Below, one piece after another: positions 54,321 through 64,000 of a stretch of DNA of 64,000 bases. This stretch comes from Branchiostoma floridae (Eukaryota > Chordata > Leptocardii > Amphioxiformes > Branchiostomatidae). The DNA is taken from contig NC_049982.1 in NCBI RefSeq assembly GCF_000003815.2, forward strand, positions 7,915,849 to 7,979,848, given 5' to 3'. Below the pieces are notes generated by a model. It made no database searches, was not told the DNA's origin, and saw nothing but the letters and a program-made list of their open reading frames with translations. Position 1 is the stretch's first letter. Each line of letters opens with the position of its first letter. Position numbers and translations under genes: made by a program.

Positions 54321-54570
54321 TGTCAGCTTGTAGCGAGAACAGACTAACAAAGAAAGGACAAATCTATAACGTCCCTTTCTGTTGCCCGAGATCACTTCCA
54401 CCTTCAACAGTCGGGACTTGAAGTAAGAAAAAATACCCTGTAAGAGTAAATACCCTGTAAGAAGAATGCGTAATTTACAGCAACGTTTCAAAGTACAGAA
54501 GCATTGATTGGTTGAGATGTACAGGTGGTGTGATTTTCCAACAATACCACCTTTGCACCTGACGTCACAA
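54321..54570 (-). promoter_or_regulatory. Gene I upstream region with CCAAT box and CRE-like palindrome
   Basis: CCAAT on minus at 54511-54507 (187 bp upstream) and TGACGTCA at 54560-54567, both as in gene A. Confidence 0.5.
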
Positions 54571-54632
54571 CGTCAACACGGCAGCAGTTGGTAAACAGCT
54601 GTCTTTGTTCAGACGAATGTTCCATGCCAATA

Positions 54633-54882
54633 TAGCCTGGATACCAGCACCTAGCTCTAAACTATAGCAGTTTCGCGCTGATTTATAGTCCTTACGCCAG
54701 GGAAGGTCACAAGCCCCTGTCTCTATTTGCACCCAGAGGTCATTGGCACCCGGTTTCTGATTAACTGTCCCGCGCTGTGCGAGAGATAATCAGCCCCGCG
54801 TGCTGTGTTTGGCGGCGGGGTAAATTGCTTGCCGCACCGAAGAGATTAGCGAGCATAGCACGGCGGTTTGGTACCCAGGCTA
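54633..54882. mobile_element. 250-bp MITE upstream of gene I
   Basis: Same element, ends and ATGCCAATA flanks as at 3068-3317. A duplicated copy rather than an independent insertion. Confidence 0.75.
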
Positions 54883-55771
54883 ATGCCAATAGTTTGGAAG
54901 GAACCGTGAAACGAGGAAACGTGGTGTCATAAAGTATGACAAGGGTTTGTTTTGTAAAGAGCTGGTGAAGTAGCTCTTACGGTCTTCACCCCGACTTATA
55001 GGACTTGATTTTCACAGTAATTTTAGAATTAGTATGAACATGAAGGCATATTTATATTCCATTGCCAGTGTTTTGAATTTGCCCAAGGTTTTGACCTCCA
55101 AAACACACTTCATTTCATCGACTACAACATGTGAAGCAGCATTGGCCGCGAGTCAAGCTTGTGAAAAAAACCCACCCCATTCTGACTATAACTAGCTACC
55201 CTTGTCAAAGATTTTGATATGAGTCGGTTGTATTGTGTGCCCTGACTGGCCGAAATGTAACCTCCAAGCAGATCTGCTGTGGGAGGTGGGCAGTATCCAT
55301 GGGCCGAAACAATCTCATTTGCCACCGGAATTGTCTCGGCCCATCTGCTTGGAGATTAGCCGAACTGTGCCCTTCACTGAAGCGGCTCCTGCCCTCGAGA
55401 CCCAGAAAAAACTGATTACCAACTTGAACTTTGTTGATGGAAAGCAAGATGTCGTGCAGATGGAACCAATATTAAACTACAGAATATGGAATATTTGAAA
55501 TACGATGGTGACAGGAAGAGGCACAGTTGTATTACTGGTATGTCTTTCAATAATTATAATAAGTCAAATGCACTGTTTATAAAATGCACTGTTTATAAAA
55601 AGGTGACATCAGTTGGTGAACATCATTGCACGGAGATGTCACGGTATCGGCGTCGAAGGCACAAAAACATTGAATGGGGGAGGTGTTTGTTACACCTGTA
55701 CTCCCGAAGTCATTTTAAGGTGTACAGAAATGTTGCAATACAAGAGTCCATCTGTACGTGGAACAGTCTGC

Positions 55772-55777
55772 TTTATT
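55772..55777 (-). terminator. Putative polyadenylation signal of gene J
   Basis: AATAAA on the minus strand in the conserved CTGCTTTATTTCTG block, about 600 bases after the gene J stop. Confidence 0.5.
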
Positions 55778-56369
55778 TCTGACTATAAATGTCTGATAGC
55801 TTCTGAGTGCACAAATGAAGTAGCAACATTGATATTTCATCAACTCCTTGTTTGCAAACATTAGTCAAAATTTCTCCACGACTAAAGACAGTGTAGTAAC
55901 TAGAAACAACACCAGCATGCAAAAACAATGGATCTAGAACTATCTAGTCTTCCTTCTTAACATCATGAAGTTCTTGACATCTTCATCAAGCCACTTACAC
56001 CGTACACACCAGCTATGATATAAAACTGTAATTTTGTGCAGCTGTAAACATTAGGACACGGTAAATTAGCAGAACATTATTGTCACAACTACAGACCTGA
56101 AGTAACTGTTGGTGGAGGAACTTGTGACTCGATTACGTGCCACTTCTGAGTTTCTTGTAAATAGAGTTAACTATGAGTAAAAGAAGAAAACTGGTATTTC
56201 ACTTCAAACTACGAAGCAGATAGATGACGTGTAAATGCTGTAAACTATCACAATAAGTAAAAGACGAAATTTGGTGTTTCACTTCAAACTGTGAAGTAGA
56301 TATATCTACATGTGTATCCTGTTATGTGCAAATCTGCGCTTTGGAAATCTCCAAGTCTGCATGCTGTGT

Positions 56370-59300
56370 CTAGTCACCGGTGCAGTCCCTACAGAGGAGA
56401 ACAAAAATGATTCGTTGTACAGTTGTACATTGGTTAATGCACAGTGAAAATCTTCAAATGCCTATACTGGCACATTTTGTTGTGTGTTGTTCACCTTGTC
56501 ATATGTCATCAAGTTTCCTTACTGTTTCTGCACCAGGGTTTATTTTTACAGGAAGGGGTTGCTTGCGCCTCGTCGAACAGTGGAACCCTTTTCCGAAAGA
56601 CGGGTGCCGCCCCAACTGAGATGCCCTTCTCCGGATCTATTGAAAATCGCCTTATGTGAAGTCACGTGGAAAGAGAAGACTTCAGTAGTGTACTTACTGC
56701 CCCAAGACCTCCACCCGCATGCTGACGTGCTGATTCCATGTCTGCGGCCAGAACCGGACGTAACGTGCAGTTACCGGTGGGTCCAACAGGTGGCGCACTT
56801 CGGTGTCCTGATCAGAGTTGCCAGCGAAGATCTAGGATCAGGATGGTACATGTATTGTGAACGAACAGCCTATCAGAAACCCCGTTCATAAAAATCAACG
56901 TTGTAGGCACACATTATATGACAGACACAATTTCTAATACTGAACTAGAACAATTACAATATTTACTTAGAATGAATGACTATTCATACCTGCAAGTGCG
57001 AGAGAAAACTTTATCAATTCTGTAACGTTAACTACTGTAATTGACTTGATTATGTAAGACAATGGTTACCAACCTTCTCACGTCCAAGTTTGTCCAGGTA
57101 TGTAGACCACGTGATTCCATCTCTGCTGAAGCGTAGTTTGTAGGAGGTCACCCTTTGTGGATAAGTGTTACTGGACCTACCCTGGGTGATAACTCCAGCT
57201 ACAGTAGTCTCTGCTCCCACGTCAACCTGGACAGGAATAACACGTAATCCTGATAAACATCAGCGCGGTACAAAATGCCTGCGGTGTTCAAAATGCCATA
57301 CGTAGTTGCATGGTTGTAAGTGTGATTGGTCAACTATGAAGCTTGAATTGGACATTTGTCCACTAAATTTTCCATGCTGACATTTGAATCCACATCTTCT
57401 GGTTTCCTATATTCTATAATATATGTTCTCTTAAAAAAAAAACAAAGATTACACAAATAATTATAATTAGAAAGTGCTGACATGAAACTGCGTGAGTCTG
57501 CGTCAACAAATATCAAGCAAGTGGCTGTCAGTGGAACTATAGGTTACGCCTGGGAGGGAGCGAGAAGCGAGCACTGGATAGAGGAAAGTGGCGGGGTGGC
57601 GCCAGATGAATTTGTTGTGAAGAGGAGGAGAAGGGAGTGCAAGTACTGTATTATGACGATGAGGATGAAAAAAACATGCCAGAAGATGTGCACGACACAG
57701 GACAAAAATTATTTGATATGATAAAAACAATATAATTTATACCCTGCAGGCTCCACTTACCTGTAACCATTGCTGGTTGTTGTTCTGTGCAGCACACCAG
57801 GCTCCGGCGCCCTCCTGAGAATGAAGGCGACCTTTGCTGGTGGCACAACTGCCAGTATTGTACTGACTGGATGCAGTGATGTGGCCATCAGGAATAGCGC
57901 CGCTCTCCATACCTAGTGGTACTGCAGTGCACGGCTGCTACATACAGAATGAGATATGCATTCACTGACGGTAAATGTCATGTTACCCATCATCCCTGGA
58001 CCATCGGGCACAATACAAAGGTGTCCAGATACATACATTTGTAGCTTGATATGAATTTACCGCTTTCTTCCGAAAAACGTTGGCCTCGAGCTCAAGTTTG
58101 GCTCGGAACACATGAATGAATGACATTTCATTGGGGTTATTAAATGAATGAATGAAGACATCACGTTATCATACGATAATAACTACAGAGTACAGAACAC
58201 ACCCTACCTGTGGGCAGGATTGTACTCCACACCCTCCACATCCACCAGCCGGACCGGGAGGCCCGGGCGGCCCGGGAACACCATCGCGGCCGTCCCGCCC
58301 GTCTCGTCCGGCCGGTCCCTCAGGACCCCGGAAGAGGCCTGTAACAGTTGCAGTGATCGAGGATTACACCGTGTACAGTTGACATCATTACCAGCTCGGA
58401 TATCGTGAAGTTATTCGTCCGATCGCCCCGTTTCATCAAAAAGTTCGGAAATAGCGAAAAAGACACCTTTTTGAAGTTTTTCTATTTATCCAACATAAAA
58501 CGTAGCATAACACATAGGACGCGCCAAACGAAAATCCATTTGGCTGGGGAAGCCACATGCATGTCTCACTACTAGAGTTGGACGATCACTGATCTATTGT
58601 TTGGAGGGCTATTGTAGAATTTCCCCGGGGCATATCGGACAATAGCGCCAATTTTAGAATTCAACGACGTGGAAATCGTTTATACTAAAAGGGGAAATGA
58701 TCACAATATGACAAAATTACATCAACAAGCACAATTCTCTCTCAAAACTCAGCTAACGTTCATACCGGCAGGTGTCGTGACCGAGTCGTCCGATCGCCTG
58801 TACCTCCGCAAGGTGGCGTTGTGTTCAGGGACACCGTCAGCTTGGTTCGGCTTCCCGCCCTGCAGACATAAAGAAAGTTAAGTCGATGGAGGTTAGACAT
58901 GCAGCTAATAAGATACGTTAGATAACATTTCATTCAAGAACTGGATAAAAAAAGGAGTGGAAATTCTATTCCCTTCCGAGGGAAAAGCCATTATTGCTAT
59001 GGGGTTGAATTAAAAACATATTCACACTTCATTGAACTTAGGGCCATGCACGGAAAGAATTTACCCCCGTGTTGTAGCAACATGAGCAAGCTACTGGTAA
59101 AGAATACCTCTCGAAAGTTCCCGAAGTTGTGTTCCTCAGCATGCCCGAGTTGGAACTTGGTTTCCAGCACAGCCAGTCTCTCCCTCAAAGACGCCCCGTC
59201 AGCTTTCTCCTTCTGTAACTCCGCACGTTCGCTGTCTAGTTGAGTCTGCAGGGACGACAGGTGGATTTTCAGGGCCGTCATTTCCTCTTTGTGCGAAGAC

Positions 59301-59563
59301 GCTTCCTCCTTGTCTCTGGCGGCGGCGTCTTGCTTGATCTCCATGGCCAAGGTACGATCCTTCAGCGTCAGGATCTGGTCTTTGAGCTGAGCGGAGTTTT
59401 CACGGACATGCTTAACCCCATGAAAGAGAAAGACGAGGGCCGCCAGCACCAGCACCCCCGCCCCGGCCGCCACCGCCACCGTCACCGGTCGGGCCGCGCC
59501 GGGTCGGTCTCGGCGGGCCCGGCCGGTAACTTCGCTTACGTTGAGCAGCTTCTCCGAGCTCAT
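56370..59563 (-). CDS. Gene J: type II membrane coiled-coil/collagen/discoidin protein (complete)
   Basis: Seven exons: 59563-59108, 58859-58766, 58338-58208, 57937-57761, 57226-57074, 56831-56698 and 56388-56370; about 387 residues. It is the segmental-duplication partner of gene B: both share the unusual exon 6 start IFAGNSDQD (acceptor CTAG/AT instead of CAG/GT), QRVTSYKL in place of QWVTSYKL, and [16 protein letters not shown] in exon 2. Differences are informative: J keeps the spike cysteine ([10 protein letters not shown]) that B has lost, and its exon 1 lacks the extra 14-residue coiled-coil repeat of B. The sequon and RYRR are kept. The last exon encodes DCTGD. No disabling change seen. 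Confidence 0.85.
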
Positions 59564-60770
59564 TGTCAGCTTGTAGCGAGAACAGACTAACAGAGAAAGG
59601 ACAAATCTATAACGTCCCTTTCTGCTGTTCCCAAGATCACTTCCACCCTTCAAAAGTCGGGACTTGAAGTAAGGCAAAATACTAGTACCCTGTAAGAAGA
59701 ATGCGTAGTTTACAGCAACGTCACAGGGTACAGAAGCATTGATTGGTTGAGGTGTGCAGGTGAGATGTCATTTTCCAACAATACCACCTGTGCGTCAAAA
59801 ACATCAACACGGCCAAGTCAATAGTTTTGAAAAGAAAGAATAAGGAAACGTGGCGTCACCTTTCCTCTTCTGCGAAACAAAGTGAGACAAGTGTTTCCCA
59901 AATAGCTGGTGTAGTCGCTCTCATGGTCATTCGCTTATCGCATCGGCCTTACGTATCAAAATCATGAAACTCTGTTATTCCTTACTTGAGTATAAATCCG
60001 TTTTTTTTAAGTCCGTTAGCTGCGCAATTTTGCACTTTCACCCTTCAACAGTCGGGACTTGAATAAGAAAAAATACCCGGTAAGTGCGTAGTTTACAGCA
60101 ACGTGTCACATTTCCTCTTCTGGGAAACAAAGTGAGACAAGTGCTAGCTAGTTGTGACGGGTCGTTTGGTGTAATATAACCCGCTGCTGCCGCGCCGGGT
60201 GCCTGCGAAGCTGGTGTGTTACGCCGAACGGCGGTTATACCGGCTATAGATACAGATACAGAACGTCACATGGTACAGAAGCAGTGATTGGTTGAGGTGT
60301 GCAGGTGAGGTGTCATTTCCCAACATCAACACGGCAGTAGTAAGTTAACAGTAGTGTCTTTGTTCAGACGAATGTTCCATGCAAATAGTTTTGAAAAGAA
60401 AAAAAACAAGGAAACGTGGTGTCACCTTTTCTCTTCCGCGAAACAAAGTGTTTTGTAAAGAGCTGGTGTAGTCGCTCTCATGGTCATTCACCTACTTATT
60501 AAAACCATGAATTTCCGTTGTTCCTTTCTTAAGTTTGCTGCAAATTTGTACTTCAGTCCTTCAACATGTTCAGTCGGGACTTAATAAGAAGTAAGAAAAA
60601 ATACTCTGTAGTTTTTAAAAACATCACGGGACACAGAAGCAGCTAGTGATGATTGGTTGAGGTGTACAGGTGAGGTGTCATTGCCTCAAACAGCAGTGTC
60701 TTTGTTCAGACGACTGCTCCATGCCAATAGTTTGAAAGGAAAGAACGGCGAAACTTGTTTGATAGAGAAC
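59564..60770 (-). promoter_or_regulatory. Gene J upstream region plus two decayed promoter copies
   Basis: The true promoter has CCAAT on minus at 59746-59742 (179 bp upstream). The same block (GTCGGGACTT..AAGAAAAAATAC, TGATTGGTTGAGGTGTGCAGGTGAGGTGTCA, GTCTTTGTTCAGACGA) recurs at about 60045-60480 and 60560-60760 without any exon 1 next to it. These look like promoter fragments of lost units. No coding sequence. Confidence 0.5.
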
Positions 60771-60779
60771 ATTAATCTG

Positions 60780-60865
60780 TGACAGACACACCGACTCATA
60801 TAACCCAGGACCTACTGATTCTGATTCCAACGCTCTAACCGTTGCACCACACCGACACTTTTTAT
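60780..60865 (-). repeat. tRNA-like sequence, probably a SINE head
   Basis: The minus strand reads GGTGTGGTGCAACGGTTAGA, a good A-box, then GTTGGAATCAGAATCAG and GGTCCTGGGTTATATGAGTC, a degenerate B-box. The acceptor and T arms do not pair well, so a working tRNA is unlikely; a tRNA-derived SINE fragment or tRNA pseudogene fits. Confidence 0.4.
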
Positions 60866-61570
60866 GTGACGAATATCCACAGGTATCTTGACGTTTTCGT
60901 AGCAGTTGTAATTTACTTTAATTTGTTGTCACTTATAAAGAACAATGGTTTATGTGCAATGAAAAGTTAGACTACCTATTAAAGTGTATGATAAATGATC
61001 TGAAGATACATGCCTTGGAACACAACAAGGTATAGCACATTTAATGTCATATCTCAGTGGGAACCACAATAATATTCGCCACCTCTTGAAGAGGGTTAAT
61101 GTTGTTCCTATCACTAACATGTCTATGATGTAGACAGTAGTACTGTATGATTTAGGCCCCCTTTCCACTAGACAGAGATCACTGAGCAACCGTACAGTGA
61201 CCAAAATCGGATGTGTGTAACCCTCGGATCATAACTGGAATATGATACAAGATGTAATAGTATGATTTGAAAGAAAACATAACACACAAAGTTTTTTTTT
61301 TTAATCTGCTATCTGTGAAATTCATTGAGCAGTCTGTTAACTCATTAGTCGCTCAGCGGTGACAGCCTCCAGTGGAAAGGTGTTGTCACCACAATACATG
61401 CTTGTACATGCTGCTGTGAGCACGTTGTGAGGTGTAAGGTCAGTTGGTCAAGGTGGATTTTGTCGTTCCTTTGTTGTGTATGATATGATGTAAATAGACA
61501 ATGAATTTATGTAAAGCTACAGATGTACAGAAATGTTGCAATAAAAGAGCCTATATGTGTGGAACAGTCG
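60866..61570. other. Spacer without recognised gene
   Basis: No exon seen. The part at about 61360-61560 (GCTTGTACATGCTGCTG, GTAAATAGACAATG, AATAAAAGAGCC) is a close copy of 30510-30690, i.e. sequence beyond the gene E and gene K 3' ends. A plus-strand AATAAA at about 61540 could belong to a convergent transcript whose body I cannot identify. Confidence 0.3.
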
Positions 61571-61572
61571 GC

Positions 61573-61578
61573 TTTATT
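61573..61578 (-). terminator. Putative polyadenylation signal of gene K
   Basis: AATAAA on the minus strand in a CGGCTTTATTTCTG block. Gene K's last exon is 2.1 kb upstream; the distance includes the MITE at 62797-63395. Confidence 0.4.
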
Positions 61579-62796
61579 TCTGAAGTAGTAGTAAAATGTC
61601 TGTTGACTTTTGCACAAACGAAGAAGCTAACATAACATTTGCATTGTTAACATGCATTGGCATAATACCGGTAGTAAGACTTATACCGGTAGATTAAAAA
61701 TACTGGAACTTAAAGAGATCTACACATGCAACAATAGTTATTTCTGAGCTGTGCACACTTCAGACATCTAGGTGTCCAATATATCATTTACAAAGCATCG
61801 ATAACAATGCATTCGAAGACAACAAGGCCAAAAGTTTTCAGTATCTTTTTCGGGGTAGGCAGCTCGTCGTGGGACGAACACACTGTCACATTCATTGCCA
61901 AATTTATAGATCATAATTACACATGCTCACGGCACAAGAAGAACATGATTCAACAACAATCTTGAATTTCTGTTGGTGACCTACAACTCATGTAAAAGTG
62001 TGAAGAACCGTTGCATAATAGCCCGGATCTACGACTGAATGGGCAAAATTGAACGTAAGCAGCCATTTTCCCGCCATTTTTATATCTACGCTAGCAGTAA
62101 AGTGTTACGTCATAGCGGTTGTGACGGACAGGAGTTAAATGAAAATTCTTGACAGTATACGTCCGTTTTCTCATGACATTTTGTATGCTCATGCAGGTTT
62201 ATGTTTTATGCATTTACTAACAGAAAAGGAAGGAACATCAGAGGATATATAAAGGTACATAGCGACAGTTAATTGTGCCGTGTTTTTTCCTACCGGTATT
62301 TTTACCCCCTCCCAACCACGCGCCCGTTCGCCGTGTAATTCCGCGGCGTGTTACAATTACAATATTACGCTTTTAGCAGGACAAGAGTGGCAGAAAAGTT
62401 ACACAGAAGAAGTGGCAAGGGTAACCTATAACAGCAACATGTAACTGGAGAAAATTATGCGTTGACAATTTGTCAAATCAGTATGGATCGTCGTAAACGT
62501 ACCGGTATTATGATAATAGATGTTACATTGTATCATCTCTTTGTGTACATGCATTAGTGAAAATTTCTCTGAAGTGTAGGAACTAGGGACAGCAACACCA
62601 GCATATAAAAACAATGAATCTAGTAATCCTTCTTAACATCAATCATCATGACCTTGACATCTTCATCAAACCAGTACACAGAACACACCAGCTACAATAT
62701 AAAAGTGTAATGCTGTAATCACCAGGACATGGTATTAATATAAAATAGGCTGAACATTGTTGTCACAAGCTCTAATCTAAATGCCTAACCCTTTTA

Positions 62797-63395
62797 GGGC
62801 CTTCACACGGAAATCGAATTAGCAGGAATCAAGCCGAATCAGCCGGAATGAAGTATTTGCAAACTTCGTGTCACATTCGGGGCCATTCTGGTGGGAATTC
62901 CAAATGGGCCTTAAATCCCCTTCACACGAGAAGGAATGAGCCGGAATGCCATCAGAATGAAAATTCTTGTCTATTCCTGTGAATTTGTAGTGCATTCTAG
63001 ACATTCTCACGGCATTCGAGATATTCTTTCGGCCACATTCTGACAGGATTCGAGGTGGCTTGCCATTTCGGTTCTCCATCGAATTAGATAAGAATGTTAC
63101 GAATAATGTTAGAATGCCGTAGATTGCGGTCAGACTACAGTTAGAATCGTTAGAACACACTAAAAAAAGTAAGAATCCACTACGAATGCCATTCGATATT
63201 TCTCCACTTCGAATGCACTTCGAGAGTTTTTAACATGTCAAAAACTTTCGAGCCAGCCAAACGAACGGGGACGAATATCTCGAATGCAGTAAGAATGTTT
63301 AGAATACAGTACGAATTGCGAGGAATTGCCACGAATAGAAAAAAAATTCATTCGGACGGCATTCCGGCTCATTCGTGCTCTCGTGTGAAGGGGGC
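62797..63395. mobile_element. ~599-bp PIF/Harbinger-like MITE in the gene K 3' region
   Basis: Ends GGGCCTTCACACGG and CGTGTGAAGGGGGC are inverted repeats flanked by TTA at 62794-62796 and 63396-63398. A three-base TTA target and G-rich ends fit PIF/Harbinger MITEs. An internal copy of the end (CCCCTTCACACGAGA near 62917) and many GAATG/CATTC motifs make the interior foldback-like. The minus open frame inside it (62819-63160) is not a gene. Confidence 0.65.
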
Positions 63396-63730
63396 TTAAA
63401 GACCTGAACTAACTGTTGGTGGACCCATAGCTCATTAGAGGCCATTTCTGAACCCAGCTAGGATACCTCAAAAACTACAGATAAACACCAACTTGACCAA
63501 GACAAATTAACAGGCCAAAAATAATGTTTCCATTTCTACTTAGTTGATTAAGTATCAAAGGTAAGAAAAAAATGAAGAAAAATACAAACGTTTGACGTGT
63601 AAATGCTGTAAAATATTACAATAGCTAAAAGAAGAAAATTGGTGTTTCATTTCACACTGCAAAGCAGATATCCTGTAATGACTAATGTACAAATCTGAGC
63701 TTTGGAAATCTCCAAGTCTGCATGCTGCAC

Positions 63731-64000
63731 CTAGTCACCGGTGCAGTCCCTAAAGAAAAGAACCAAAAATGACTTATTATACATCAGTGGATGCGCACTG
63801 AAAATCATCTTATGTCTGTTCTGAAAAACAGGTGCCGCCCCAACTGTGATGCCCTTCCCAGGATTAATTCAAAATCGCCTTATGTTAAGTCACACAGAAA
63901 GAGCAGAAGACTTTAGTTTGTGTACTTACTGCCCCAAGACCTCCACCCGCATGCTGATGTGCCAATTCCATGTCTGCGGCCAGAACCGGACGTAACGTGC
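63731..64000 (-). CDS. Gene K: last exons of another discoidin-type copy (5' part outside window)
   Basis: The end of exon 6 (64000-63930: [23 protein letters not shown], donor CA/GTAAGTAC) and exon 7 (63749-63731, acceptor TTTAG, frame DCTGD then stop) are visible. The sequence is as well kept as in J, so the unit is probably functional and the array continues to the right. Confidence 0.75.

Noticed and set aside
60780-60865. Functional tRNA gene
   Set aside because: The A-box is good but the B-box is degenerate and the arms do not pair; kept only as a tRNA-like repeat.
62819-63160. 113-residue minus-strand frame
   Set aside because: Falls entirely inside the Harbinger-like MITE and follows its GAATG/CATTC repetition.

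Overview
The window looks like a lancelet (Branchiostoma, cephalochordate) chromosome. That is an inference from compact intron-rich genes, membrane collagens joined to discoidin domains, and many small foldback/MITE elements; no marker gene proves it. Every convincing host gene lies on the minus strand, so transcription runs right to left. The window holds a tandem array of ten copies of one gene family, two of them cut by the window edges. Nearly all plus-strand open frames are shadows.

Each unit encodes a predicted type II membrane protein. Exon 1 carries a short basic cytosolic tail, one transmembrane helix and a coiled coil. Exon 2 is a linker with a furin-type site (RYRR or RSKR). Exon 3 is a Gly-X-Y collagen segment ending in a cysteine cluster. 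Two C-terminal versions follow, attached at the same phase-0 intron. Version F (genes B, C, D, H, J, K) has three exons for an F5/8 type C (discoidin) domain plus a tiny last exon that supplies the closing cysteine. Version C (genes E, G, I, and probably A) has a second collagen exon of very variable length and two exons for a ten-cysteine domain ending in a CCC cluster, which I cannot assign to a named family.

Layout, left to right: A (230-2755, 3' end outside); a 3.3-kb Helentron-like insertion (3921-7254); B (8164-11433); C (13466-16804); D (18912-29344), whose first exon is split by a 6.6-kb foldback element with long inverted arms made of 121-bp repeats; E (31993-37306); G (38511-41225, very short collagen); H (43241-47007, frameshifted by a 22-bp deletion in the collagen exon); I (48435-54320, with a 5'-truncated LINE in intron 2); J (56370-59563); and the last exons of K at the right edge. 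A+B and I+J are two copies of one segmental duplication.

The proteins plausibly trimerise through coiled coil and collagen, sit at the cell surface or are shed by furin, and bind ligands through the swapped C-terminal domain. That is inference from domain architecture. Copy number, coiled-coil length, collagen length and C-terminal domain all vary between neighbours, as in rapidly evolving recognition or matrix gene arrays. Exon boundaries were placed by eye from splice sites, phase and comparison of copies, with no transcript data.
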